Shown here: piece after piece, positions 1 through 6,897 of the stretch | Position numbering within the stretch: position 1 is the first letter of the stretch | Layout of the letters: each line of letters opens with the position of its first letter | Assembly (NCBI GenBank): GCA_030672605.1 | Contig: DAOVGE010000020.1 | Span: 1-15,347, forward strand | DNA from: Methanosarcinales archaeon | Lineage (GTDB): Archaea > Halobacteriota > Methanosarcinia > Methanosarcinales > Methanogasteraceae | Length of the DNA: 15,347 bases | Reading direction: 5' to 3' | Program-made: the position numbers and the translations under genes | The notes under the pieces: generated by a model | Told to the model about the DNA's origin: nothing | The model's input: the letters and a program-made list of their open reading frames with translations, nothing else | Database searches by the model: none

Positions 1-478
1 CAACAGCCTGCATGAGTGGGTAGATCATCTGGGAGACCATCGGGTGCTCGATGTTTCTGGCAACCTCACTCATGCTGCGCCGTGCCCGGTTCAGCGTGGT
101 GCTCTGCGCCAGCCTAAGCACATTCAGCATGTAATCAGACCCCAGTTGAAATTCGGATCCAAAGACGAATTTTGCCTTATCTAAGCCGAGCGCTATGAAA
201 CATCGTTTGTTGTATTCGGCAAGCTCCCGCACCTCCTCAAGCGTGCCTTTTCCGTTCAGATATGCGTGCAGGTCTGCAAGCAGCACCGTTACATTAATTT
301 CGGCGTTCTGAAGATCGATGAGCTTATTCACAGTCAAAACATGACCGAGATGTATCTTTCCACTTGGTTCGTACCCCGCGTATGCAATCGGCGTCTTATC
401 AGACTCCAGCAGTTCATTCATGTCATCGACAGTCACGATCTCAGTTGTGTTCCGTGTGATCAGTTCATATCGGTCCAT
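1..478 (-). CDS. tyrS: Tyrosyl-tRNA synthetase, N-terminal part (runs off left edge)
   Basis: This gene was translated by eye from the minus strand; 159 residues are visible before the window ends. The enzyme charges tRNA-Tyr with tyrosine in the cytosol. The class I HIGH-type motif is present as PSGKIHLGH (HLGH at residues 43-46), followed by LLADLHAYLN, GSEFQL and TLNRARRSM. These blocks match the archaeal/eukaryotic TyrRS type, as in the Methanocaldococcus jannaschii enzyme, rather than the bacterial one. The KMSKS loop and anticodon-binding part lie beyond the edge. The start is the ATG at 476-478, giving MDRYELITRN, which aligns with the usual archaeal N terminus. No strong ribosome binding site precedes it. 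A TATA-like box about 27 bases upstream suggests a nearly leaderless transcript. Confidence 0.95.
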   Translation of the reverse strand, partial: MDRYELITRNTTEIVTVDDMNELLESDKTPIAYAGYEPSGKIHLGHVLTVNKLIDLQNAEINVTVLLADLHAYLNGKGTLEEVRELAEYNKRCFIALGLDKAKFVFGSEFQLGSDYMLNVLRLAQSTTLNRARRSMSEVARNIEHPMVSQMIYPLMQAV

Positions 479-504
479 CTGTTCACATATTGGACGCGAT
501 GATG

Positions 505-513
505 CTTTTAAAG
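505..513 (-). promoter_or_regulatory. TATA box for tyrS
   Basis: Read on the minus strand, the sequence is GAAACTTTAAAAGC, an A-rich BRE-like stretch followed by a TATA-like box. It lies about 27 bases before the tyrS start codon, so transcription would begin only a few bases before the ATG. This fits the short or absent leaders common in archaea. The call rests on sequence and spacing only. Confidence 0.6.
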
Positions 514-848
514 TTTCCCAGCGATCAGCACTTCCGAAACTATCGAGTTCCGAACATAACTCCCAGCAACACCATCACCACCACTCACGATCATCTCGCG
601 AACAATTCACCGAAACAAAAAAATGAAACGAGGTTGTGATGTTGCTTGAGTTGTGGAGACTAAAACGACTTTCTGTACACAAAATCCGGCGCACACACAA
701 CCTTTTTATATGATAATATAATTTATACTTGCAGTTGCGGTGTATGAAACCCCATATAGAGCGGGTAGATACCAAAAGCAAGCTACCAGATATGGAAATG
801 TCGATAAGTGTTTGATTGTAGTAGTGATCCATTAAACACAGCACAACG

Positions 849-857
849 TTATAATAT
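849..857 (+). promoter_or_regulatory. Possible TATA box for the two-gene cassette
   Basis: The sequence TTATAATAT lies about 35 bases before the ATG at 891. With archaeal spacing of about 25 bases, transcription would start near 876-882. This would place the GTG at 873 upstream of the transcript and favours the ATG at 891 as the start. A second TATA-like stretch, CTTTTTATATGATA near 701-714, would give a leader of about 150 bases instead. Confidence 0.4.
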
Positions 858-890
858 GAATGAAGCGAAAATGTGAATAAGGGTGCGTAC

Positions 891-1121
891 ATGGGTGCTG
901 ATGGCATGAGTAAAACTGTAATATTCGAAGAGAAATATAACGTCCACATCGAAGATTTCTCTACAACAGAAGATATTGAGAAATTTATAGAAAATAAACT
1001 TGATAGAAAACTACAAGTCATCAAACTTGAAGATCATGGCATTGCATCCAGTAGGGGTAGCGTATTTAAGATACGAAAGTACGATATATGCCGTATGTTT
1101 GACAAGACGATAAAACCATAG
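891..1121 (+). CDS. Small unrecognised protein, first gene of A+T-rich pair
   Basis: About 76 residues; not recognised. The middle is charged (TTEDIEKFIENKLDRKLQVI), which suggests helix and strand alternation, and there is no membrane segment or signal peptide. Three starts are possible: GTG 873, ATG 891 and ATG 906 (MSKTVIFEEKY). ATG 891 is chosen because AGGGTG lies 5 bases upstream and a TATA-like box lies about 35 bases upstream. The stop is 16 bases before the next gene, so the two are probably co-transcribed. Base composition is visibly richer in A+T than pantoate kinase and the transporter genes, a hint of recent transfer. A small antitoxin-like or regulatory partner of the next gene is possible, but nothing in the sequence proves it. 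Confidence 0.55.
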   Translation: MGADGMSKTVIFEEKYNVHIEDFSTTEDIEKFIENKLDRKLQVIKLEDHGIASSRGSVFKIRKYDICRMFDKTIKP

Positions 1122-1137
1122 ACGGACAACTGATTTT

Positions 1138-1680
1138 ATGGATGTAGATGGTGTTTTTGAGTTTTATCGAACCGAATTTGTACCCGCATATTCCGATTTG
1201 GTTGGATATATTGGTGACAAACCTCAACAGATATTGATTGAACTCGAAAACACACTTGCACATATATCTCAACATTTTAATTATGGGTTAGATCCTCGCG
1301 ACAAAGATACGAACCTCGGGAAGGCATACGACCATCTGGTTCGCGCTACATTAGATTGTTACAAACTACTCTGGGTGCGCATATACGAACAGTTGAGTCT
1401 GGTGGAAGAAGACAAATCCAACCGAAGACTCGGTCTCAATATATCAGAAGCAGAATTTCTCACCAAATTCCAAAAACTTAGAAAATTGGCGCAAGATGCC
1501 AGAGAGATAGAGATGACCACAATAGGGTTGGAACCGATAGCATCCCTTGATAAGTATAAAGAAGTTGTGAGGGGCGGTTATGAGTTGATAGATGCGATAG
1601 ATGAGAATAAAATACGAGAGATCAAATCACTAAAGAGATTAATTTATACTAAGGAATTTATAACCGGCATGGTCTTATGA
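1138..1680 (+). CDS. Unrecognised helical protein, second gene of A+T-rich pair
   Basis: 180 residues, soluble, with no signal peptide or membrane segment. Most of the chain looks alpha-helical. The stretch from residue 60 to 90 (around KAYDHLVRATLDCYKLLWV) has the pattern of a long amphipathic helix, loosely like HEPN-type helical bundles. The catalytic RxxxxH-type motif of HEPN nucleases is not evident, so no function is claimed. The start ATG at 1138 lies 16 bases after the stop of the small gene upstream. The stop codon is part of ATGA, so an ORF could start at 1677. It shares the A+T-rich composition of its partner and differs from the flanking housekeeping genes. The pair could be a toxin-antitoxin or defence accessory cassette (inference only). 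Confidence 0.7.
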   Translation: MDVDGVFEFYRTEFVPAYSDLVGYIGDKPQQILIELENTLAHISQHFNYGLDPRDKDTNLGKAYDHLVRATLDCYKLLWVRIYEQLSLVEEDKSNRRLGLNISEAEFLTKFQKLRKLAQDAREIEMTTIGLEPIASLDKYKEVVRGGYELIDAIDENKIREIKSLKRLIYTKEFITGMVL

Positions 1681-1832
1681 ATACTTACGGGTTTGATTTC
1701 CGGATATCTGCTACATTTGTTTATTTAGGTAAAATATCGTTTTCCATTGGCAGGGATTGCGTTGGCGTATCTACAGCCATCATCCGATCGTTCAGAAATT
1801 ACAGACAGAACCAACATCCACAACCCTCATGA
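1677..1832 (+). CDS. Possible 51-codon ORF bridging to pantoate kinase
   Basis: The reading frame starts MNTYGFDFRI. Its ATG overlaps the stop of the upstream gene as ATGA, and its own stop overlaps the start of pantoate kinase as ATGA. That double coupling is the only real argument for it. There is no visible ribosome binding site, the peptide is not recognised, and its last third already has the composition of the next region. It may be chance or the remains of a degraded gene. Confidence 0.25.
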   Translation: MNTYGFDFRISATFVYLGKISFSIGRDCVGVSTAIIRSFRNYRQNQHPQPS

Positions 1833-2704
1833 CCTCATTCACCCAACCCACCCACTCAACCGCCGCCGCGTTCGCACCAGGTCATATCACAGGCTTCTTC
1901 GTGATCTGCGAGGATGAAGACCCCGCACGAATGGGCTCGCTCGGCTGCGGATTGACGCTGGAATCGGGCGTCACCACTTGTGTTGAGGTGGGCGGCTCAG
2001 ATGATCCGCCGTGCCTGACATGCCCGACTGTGGAATCGGTAGTCGCCAGACTGGCAACGCCACCCTGCTTGATTCACAGCAGATCCGCAATTCCGATCGG
2101 CGCAGGCTTCGGCGCGAGCGGCGCAGGTGCGCTCAGCGCGGCATTCTCGCTCAATTACGCATTCTCGCTCAATCTGACAACAGATCAACTGACCGAGGTT
2201 GCACACATCGCTGAAGTTGAGAACAGGACAGGACTCGGGGATGTTGTGGCGCAGTCGCTCGGAGGTGTCGTAATCAGGCGCACGCCCGGCGCTTCAGGGA
2301 GACTGAACCGGATACAGGCGGATGGGTGCGAGGTCTTCTGGGTAGTCTTCGATAAGATCTCAACAAAGGAAGTACTGAACGATCAGGGTGTTGCGGAGCG
2401 AATCAACGCAACCGGGATCGAATCGCTGCGAGAACTCCTGAAAAATCCGACGATTGAGAATTTTATGCTCCAGTCAAAGCGCTTTGCAGCCGAAACGGGA
2501 CTGATGAGCGATTCGGTCTCTGATGCTGTGGATGCAGTCGAGGCTGCGGGCGGGATGGCATCACAGGCAATGCTCGGCGATTCGGTCTTCGCAATCGATC
2601 GCGCAGGTGGGGGTGATGCAACCGGTGCGATAGAGGCTGCGCTCTCTGAGTATGGCAGCGTGGGAAGGAGCAGAATCGATTTTAAGGGAGTGAGGTTGAT
2701 CTGA
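1829..2704 (+). CDS. Pantoate kinase (GHMP family, archaeal CoA synthesis)
   Basis: 291 residues. The family phosphorylates pantoate to 4-phosphopantoate with ATP, a step of the archaeal route to coenzyme A that replaces the bacterial pantothenate kinase order. The N-terminal block AFAPGHITGFF and the following GSLGCGLTLESGV are typical of archaeal pantoate kinases. The glycine-rich GHMP ATP loop PIGAGFGASGAGAL lies at residues 89-102, and a helix-rich C-terminal half contains AGGMASQAMLG and the late motif GGDATGAI. The frame is open from TTG 1757, but the residues before MTSFTQ are not family-like, so ATG 1829 is chosen; it also forms ATGA with an upstream ORF. No ribosome binding site is clear. 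The usual partner gene, phosphopantothenate synthetase, is not next to it here. Confidence 0.88.
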   Translation: MTSFTQPTHSTAAAFAPGHITGFFVICEDEDPARMGSLGCGLTLESGVTTCVEVGGSDDPPCLTCPTVESVVARLATPPCLIHSRSAIPIGAGFGASGAGALSAAFSLNYAFSLNLTTDQLTEVAHIAEVENRTGLGDVVAQSLGGVVIRRTPGASGRLNRIQADGCEVFWVVFDKISTKEVLNDQGVAERINATGIESLRELLKNPTIENFMLQSKRFAAETGLMSDSVSDAVDAVEAAGGMASQAMLGDSVFAIDRAGGGDATGAIEAALSEYGSVGRSRIDFKGVRLI

Positions 2705-2885
2705 ATGTCTGATGATCCAAAACCGATGCCCGGATAGGGGCGCTGTCGATTTTTCCGGTGAGATCGCCATGCCATTATTGCACACCGAACAATAAGGTGG
2801 CAAAAGTACGGGTCTTTGTGTACCATCGCGTTGCAGTGACTAAAACCCAGGAGACTTTTTGATATTTTCGAAATGAGGTTTTAGA

Positions 2886-2970
2886 AAACCACAGAGAGCA
2901 CAGAGGGACACAGAGTCGGCAAAATAGAAAAATAACAACTCTCTGTGATCCTCTGTGTCCTCTGTGGTTT
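2886..2970. repeat. Long CACAGAG-type inverted repeat (hairpin)
   Basis: The left arm 2886-2915 and right arm 2941-2970 are each 30 bases and pair at 26 of 30 positions, with a 25-base A-rich loop. Each arm is itself made of short CACAGAG units spaced about 9-10 bases apart. Elements of this look are scattered in many environmental bacterial and archaeal genomes (family knowledge, from memory). In this position it may act as a bidirectional terminator between convergent genes. Confidence 0.8.
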
Positions 2971-3072
2971 AATCTTCCTTACCATAACCAGATCCTCTGG
3001 AAGGGTGAAAAGTGTGTGCAACGCGAATTAACAGAGAGCCAAAAGTACATGCACAATAACTCGTGTGGTAGG

Positions 3073-3154
3073 AACCACAAGATTACACAGATTCCATAAG
3101 ATGTCTGTGTTAATCTCGTGAAATCTTGTGGTTTTCACATCAGCTAAACACATA
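3073..3154. repeat. Interspersed CCACAAGATT-type inverted repeat, copy A
   Basis: The left arm AACCACAAGATTACACAG (3073-3090) pairs with CTGTGTTAATCT and TTGTGGTT in 3105-3133, interrupted by one extra ten-base unit. The right side contains two tandem units of the type AATCTCGTGA (3112-3131). The right boundary TTCACATCAGCTAAACACAT is identical to the end of copy B at 8845-8864. It sits just after the oppF stop codon and could end transcription of the transporter operon. Confidence 0.8.
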
Positions 3155-3172
3155 CTGTTGATCCAATCTCCC

Positions 3173-4084
3173 TCAGACCAGATGGCACGCAACATAATGC
3201 CCCTCCCCGACCTCAACAGGCTCCGGCTCCTCGATTGCGCATTTATCCCGCCTCTGCGGACATCGCGGGTGAAACCTGCACCCGGTGGGAATATCGGCGG
3301 GACCAGGGGTCTCCCCCTCGAGAAGTATCCGCCTTGAGGAGAGTAGCGCCTGCGTGTACGGGTGCTTTGCGTTATTGTACACATCAGGCGTCTCGCCGAC
3401 TTCAACCAGCTTGCCGAGGTACATCACCGCGATCTGATCAGCCATGATCTTTACGACCTCGAGGTCGTGTGAGATGAAGAGATATGTGTGATTGAACTTT
3501 TTCTGCAGATCCCGCATCAGATTCAGAATCTGCGCCTGAACCGAGACGTCCAGCGAGGACGTGGGTTCGTCTGCGATTATGAGATCAGGGTTCAGCGCAA
3601 GAATCCTTGCAAGCACGACACGCTGATTCTGCCCGCCGCTCAGCTGATAGGGATAGCGGTTGACGTGCTCGGGGTTGAGCCCCACGGTCTCGACTAACTC
3701 CATTATCTTCTGCGCTCTCTCGTCCTTCGGAACCGTGTCATGCAGTTTCATCGGCTCTGCGATGCTGGTTCCGATCTTCATTCTCGGATTGAGCGAGGAA
3801 TCAGGGTCCTGGAAGATCATCTGCATCCTCGGTCGAATCTTCCTCAGTTCCGCCCTCTTCAACGAAAAGAGATCGATTCCGTCGAATACAACCGTCCCGC
3901 TGGTCGGTTCAACCAGCCGCAGAATCAGTCTGCCGATCGTGGTCTTTCCGCATCCGCTCTCCCCGACAAGCCCCAGCGTCTTCCCTTTCTCGATACGAAA
4001 CGATACGCAATCAACCGCGCTCACGTTCCGTTTTTTTATAATCCCGGACGAGAACTGCTTTGTCAGCCCCTCAACTTCGAGCAT
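3173..4084 (-). CDS. oppF: Peptide/nickel-type ABC transporter ATPase, OppF-like
   Basis: 303 residues. This is one of the two cytosolic ATPases that power import through the OppB/OppC channel. Walker A GESGCGKT is at 41-48, Q-loop Gln at 92, signature LSGGQNQR at 148-155 (Asn where Arg is usual), Walker B LIIADEP at 168-174 and the switch His at 206. The C-terminal OppD/F extension carries four cysteines (269, 275, 282, 300) in the pattern C-x5-C-x6-C-x17-C. This resembles the clusters proposed to hold iron-sulfur in some Opp/Dpp ATPases. The ATG at 4084 is preceded by GAGGTG five bases upstream and overlaps the end of oppD by 14 bases, so translation is probably coupled. The substrate cannot be read from an ATPase; the symbol marks family only. 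Confidence 0.93.
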   Translation of the reverse strand: MLEVEGLTKQFSSGIIKKRNVSAVDCVSFRIEKGKTLGLVGESGCGKTTIGRLILRLVEPTSGTVVFDGIDLFSLKRAELRKIRPRMQMIFQDPDSSLNPRMKIGTSIAEPMKLHDTVPKDERAQKIMELVETVGLNPEHVNRYPYQLSGGQNQRVVLARILALNPDLIIADEPTSSLDVSVQAQILNLMRDLQKKFNHTYLFISHDLEVVKIMADQIAVMYLGKLVEVGETPDVYNNAKHPYTQALLSSRRILLEGETPGPADIPTGCRFHPRCPQRRDKCAIEEPEPVEVGEGHYVACHLV

Positions 4085-5006
4085 GGTGACACCTCACAAA
4101 ATGCCCTGCGTTGAACTCAACTAACTCCGGGTGCTCCCGTCTGCAGACCTCTGTTGCATGCTCGCATCTCGGATGAAACCTACAACCATCCGGAAAATCG
4201 ATGAGCGACGGGCTCATGCCCGGTATCGGCACAAGCCCCCTCTCAGGAAGCGATCCCAGAAAACCTCTGGTGTACGGATGCAGCGGGCTCTCGAATATCC
4301 CCTTAAGCGGTGCATACTCGACCAGTTCTCCTGCGTACATGAGCGCGATCCGGTCGCACAACTCCCTTGCAACGCTGAGATCGTGAGTTATCAGGAGCAT
4401 CGCCTTTCTTTCTGTCATTTCTCTCATGAGTTCAACAATCTGCGCCTTTATCGTTACATCGAGCCCTTTTGTGGGCTCGTCTGCGATGATGAATGAGGGA
4501 TTGCATGCAAGCCCCATCGCAATCATCACGCGCTGTTTCATGCCCCCGCTGAACTCATGCGGGTATTCGTTCGCACGCTGGGACGGCGACGGGATCCTGA
4601 CCGCGTCAAGCATCTCGACCGCCTTCGCCGCCGCATCCTTCTTGTTCAGCCCCTGATGGAGCCGGATCGCCTCTGCGATCTGCTCTCCCACCTTCATGAC
4701 CGGGTTCAGGGATGTCGTCGGGTTCTGAAGGATTATTGCAATCTCCCGCCCCCTGATCGTTCTCATCTCTGCCTCGCTCGCTTCGAGAAGGTTCTGTCCC
4801 TTGTAGATGATCTCTCCCTCCACCGTTGTTGCCGGGTGCAGAAGGCGCATGATCGTGAGTCCGAGAACAGTCTTTCCGCAGCCGGTTTCGCCAATCAAGC
4901 CGAACGTCTCGGTATCCCGTATCGAGAGATCGATCGTGTCAACCGCCCTGACGATTCCGTCCGGAGTCGGGAAATGGGTCTTCAGATCAGAGATTCTCAT
5001 CATCAT
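4071..5006 (-). CDS. oppD: Peptide/nickel-type ABC transporter ATPase, OppD-like
   Basis: 311 residues. This is the second cytosolic ATPase of the importer. Walker A GETGCGKT is at 39-46, Q-loop Gln at 94, signature FSGGMKQR at 152-159, Walker B FIIADEP at 172-178 followed by TKGLD (Lys where Thr or Ala is common), and the switch His at 208. The C-terminal extension has cysteines 275, 281, 288 and 306 with exactly the same C-x5-C-x6-C-x17-C spacing as the OppF-like partner. The start is one of three consecutive ATG codons (5006, 5003, 5000) just after GGGAGT. The first overlaps the oppC stop as ATGA, as expected within an operon. It pairs with OppF as the usual heterodimer. Confidence 0.93.
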   Translation of the reverse strand: MMMRISDLKTHFPTPDGIVRAVDTIDLSIRDTETFGLIGETGCGKTVLGLTIMRLLHPATTVEGEIIYKGQNLLEASEAEMRTIRGREIAIILQNPTTSLNPVMKVGEQIAEAIRLHQGLNKKDAAAKAVEMLDAVRIPSPSQRANEYPHEFSGGMKQRVMIAMGLACNPSFIIADEPTKGLDVTIKAQIVELMREMTERKAMLLITHDLSVARELCDRIALMYAGELVEYAPLKGIFESPLHPYTRGFLGSLPERGLVPIPGMSPSLIDFPDGCRFHPRCEHATEVCRREHPELVEFNAGHFVRCHHARS

Positions 5007-5848
5007 ACTCCCATTCCCACCACTGTCTTAAGTTTTGGGTTCAGCCTCTCCTCGAGCGCATACCCAACGAACGTGAACCCGAGCACGGTTGCGACGATGC
5101 AGAGCCCGGGCGGGAGCATCCACCACATCCAGACATCTGACGTGATGATGTTCGGGCACTCGAATGCGTAATGGAACGTCGTACCCCAGCTCCTTGCAAC
5201 AGGATCCCCGAGCCCCAGAAAAGAGAGTCCTGCTTCTGCGATTATCACATGACTCGCCTCCATTATGAACTGGACAACGACCAGCGGAATCACGTTCGGT
5301 AGGATGTGCCGCCAGAGGATGTAGAGATCGCTGCCGCCAAGCATCCTCGCTGATTCGACGTAGTACTGGCTCCTGAGCGTCAAAACCTCGGATCTGACGA
5401 TTCGTGCCGTCATCACCCAGCCGAATATGATGAAGACAACTATTATAGTCCAGATGCTCCGTGGCATGAACGCTGCGATTACGATGATCAGAACCAGCCT
5501 CGGGATCGTGAGGAAGATATCCACGATTCGCATGATCAGAAATCCGAGTACCCCGCCAGAGTATCCGGCAATAAGACCGAGTGCTGTGCCAATTACAATC
5601 GCTGTTATAGAGACTGTGAATGCGATAAAAAGAGATACCCGTGTCCCGTAGATGACCTCGCTTAAGATATCGTTTCCTACGTCGTTTGTTCCGAGCAGGT
5701 GCTCTGAACTCGGGTGCTCCATCGGCTTGTACGTATCGTGCGGATCATAAGGCGCGATCTGCGGTGCGAAGATTGAGACCGCAACAAGAATCACCAATAT
5801 TCCGAGTCCGAGCGATCCGAGCACATCCTTCACTGTAACTCCGGTCAT
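5003..5848 (-). CDS. oppC: Peptide/nickel-type ABC transporter permease, OppC-like
   Basis: 281 residues from the chosen start. It is a membrane subunit of the importer. There is an N-terminal membrane segment (about residues 9-29), the typical external start of the family (HLLGTNDVGNDILSEVIYG), and several further hydrophobic segments. The cytosolic EAA loop, YVESARMLGGSDLYILWRHI followed by LPN, at about 162-185 is the contact to the ATPases. The frame is open from an ATG at 5875, inside oppB. The ATG at 5848 is preferred because it overlaps the oppB stop as ATGA and has GGGTGA about 8 bases upstream. The end overlaps oppD by four bases. It matches the OppC/DppC/NikC group; the ligand is unknown. 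Confidence 0.92.
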   Translation of the reverse strand: MTGVTVKDVLGSLGLGILVILVAVSIFAPQIAPYDPHDTYKPMEHPSSEHLLGTNDVGNDILSEVIYGTRVSLFIAFTVSITAIVIGTALGLIAGYSGGVLGFLIMRIVDIFLTIPRLVLIIVIAAFMPRSIWTIIVVFIIFGWVMTARIVRSEVLTLRSQYYVESARMLGGSDLYILWRHILPNVIPLVVVQFIMEASHVIIAEAGLSFLGLGDPVARSWGTTFHYAFECPNIITSDVWMWWMLPPGLCIVATVLGFTFVGYALEERLNPKLKTVVGMGV

Positions 5849-6822
5849 TCGTCTCTCACCCTTGGATCCAGCCATAGATATGTCATATCAGCGATGAAGT
5901 TTGCGATGACAACGGAAATCGCTATGAATAGGAATATTCCCTGCAAGAGTGGGTAATCGCGACGTAGCACCGAATCGTAGAGCAGATTCCCGACACCAGG
6001 GTATGCGAATACCTTTTCGACGAATATCGTCCCGATGATCATGAATTGAACCGTTAGTGCCGCCATCGTGACGACCGGGAGCAGCGCGTTCTTGATCGCA
6101 TGCCGGTTCATGATGTATCGCTCGCTCAAGCCTTTTGCCCGCGCTGAGAGGATGTAGTCCGCACCCAGGACACTCAACATCGAATTTCTCATCAGAAGGT
6201 ATGTTCCGCCGATATGGGCGATTATAAGGGTTGCAGCAGGAAGGACTAAGTGGTGCAGGATGTCGAGTGCCTTCTCGAAAGGATTTGCGTATGAAGCACC
6301 GATTATCCTTGCGCCGCCCAATGGAAAGAGATCCAGATTCGCCGCGAAGAATATTGCGAGGAGTGTTCCGAGAAAGAATGTCGGGAACGAACTCACTGTG
6401 AGAATGGTGATTAAGCTCCCTGTGTCCTTCTTCTTCCCTCTCGCCCATGCAGACTCCGCACCAAGGAAGATTCCAAGCAGCATGTATATTACGGTCGAGG
6501 TTCCGGTGAGAAGCAGTGTCCACTTCAATCTGACGAGTATCTCATCCATGACCGGGGTATTGTAGTATATCGAGCATCCGAGATCTCCTCTGCTGAGTCC
6601 GACCATGTAATTGAGGTATTGCTCCAAAAGCGGCTTATCGAGTCCGTATTCCGCGAGCCGCATCTCCCTCTCCTCTTCGGTCATCCTTGTCGGCATATCC
6701 GGATTCTCCCCGAGCACGTATGCCAGTGGATCACCAGGCATCGCTCTTGGCAGGAAGAAATTTATGGATAGTATTATAAGTATTATAACAAGATAATACG
6801 TCAGTTTGCTTATATAGTGCAT
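5845..6822 (-). CDS. oppB: Peptide/nickel-type ABC transporter permease, OppB-like
   Basis: 325 residues. It is the other membrane subunit. The N-terminal membrane segment is followed by the family hallmark FFLPRAMPGDPL and by the external domain with YGLDKPLLEQYLNY and GDLGCSI. Later segments include SSFPTFFLGTLLAI and the EAA loop at ILSARAKGLSERYIMNRHAI. The end, TYLWLDPRVR, is typical of OppB/DppB/NikB. The start ATG at 6822 has no visible ribosome binding site; a hairpin and a T-rich stretch occupy the 75-base gap to the binding-protein gene upstream. The stop overlaps oppC as ATGA. Expression may therefore be stepped down compared with the binding protein. Confidence 0.92.
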   Translation of the reverse strand: MHYISKLTYYLVIILIILSINFFLPRAMPGDPLAYVLGENPDMPTRMTEEEREMRLAEYGLDKPLLEQYLNYMVGLSRGDLGCSIYYNTPVMDEILVRLKWTLLLTGTSTVIYMLLGIFLGAESAWARGKKKDTGSLITILTVSSFPTFFLGTLLAIFFAANLDLFPLGGARIIGASYANPFEKALDILHHLVLPAATLIIAHIGGTYLLMRNSMLSVLGADYILSARAKGLSERYIMNRHAIKNALLPVVTMAALTVQFMIIGTIFVEKVFAYPGVGNLLYDSVLRRDYPLLQGIFLFIAISVVIANFIADMTYLWLDPRVRDE

Positions 6823-6841
6823 TGTATAAAAATAGATGGCT

Positions 6842-6867
6842 GCATGAACCCCCGCCGGGATTCATGC
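6842..6867 (-). terminator. Hairpin between binding-protein gene and oppB
   Basis: On the minus strand GCATGAATCCC pairs with GGGTTCATGC across a short C/G-rich loop, with one bulged base. About ten bases later comes CTATTTTTATAC. This could be a partial terminator or an RNA-processing and stability element, giving more binding protein than membrane subunits, as is common in binding-protein-dependent transport operons (inference). Confidence 0.5.
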
Positions 6868-6897
6868 CGCCGATCAAAACTCAGCCAAACATGTCAC

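Larger units (their letters stand above)
479..890. other. 412-base divergent intergenic region, A+T-rich
   Basis: This region separates tyrS (minus) from the two unknown genes (plus). It holds the tyrS TATA box near 505-513 and two plus-strand TATA-like stretches (about 702-712 and 849-857). A 23-codon ORF at 744-815 (starting MKPHIERVDT) has no clear ribosome binding site and is probably chance, but it could be a leader peptide or a gene remnant. The longer reading frames crossing this region on either strand have unlike-protein composition, for example a run of histidines near 565-590. No RNA gene was recognised. Confidence 0.5.
2705..3172. other. 468-base spacer between convergent genes, repeat-bearing
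   Basis: This spacer lies between the ends of pantoate kinase (plus) and oppF (minus), so it needs terminators but no promoters. It holds the CACAGAG-rich inverted repeat (2886-2970) and the CCACAAGATT-type repeat copy A (3073-3154). A T-rich stretch near 2746-2754 and another near 2855-2870 could end the pantoate kinase transcript. The frames seen on either strand overlap repeats or look non-coding. No gene is supported. Confidence 0.6.

Noticed and set aside
420..626. Plus-strand frame with a five-histidine run
   Set aside because: It runs antisense over the start of tyrS and its promoter; the histidines come from a CAC/CAT simple stretch, not from a metal-binding protein.
575..1024. 149-residue minus-strand frame opposite the small A+T-rich gene
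   Set aside because: Composition is Ser/Tyr/Ile-rich with no recognisable pattern, and it lies across promoter sequences and opposite the more plausible plus-strand gene.
2383..2826. 147-residue minus-strand frame opposite pantoate kinase
   Set aside because: It is a shadow of the kinase codon pattern with Ala/Ser-rich low-complexity content and ends in the repeat-bearing spacer.
2886..3154. CRISPR array
   Set aside because: The repeats are inverted arms with internal short units, not regularly spaced direct repeats with unique spacers, and no cas gene is near.
3660..4124. Plus-strand frames antisense to oppD/oppF
   Set aside because: The ABC ATPase motifs on the other strand explain the sequence fully; the antisense frames have no family resemblance.
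5888..6523. 211-residue minus-strand frame inside oppB
   Set aside because: It is an out-of-frame reading of oppB, rich in His, Arg and Cys, without a start context.
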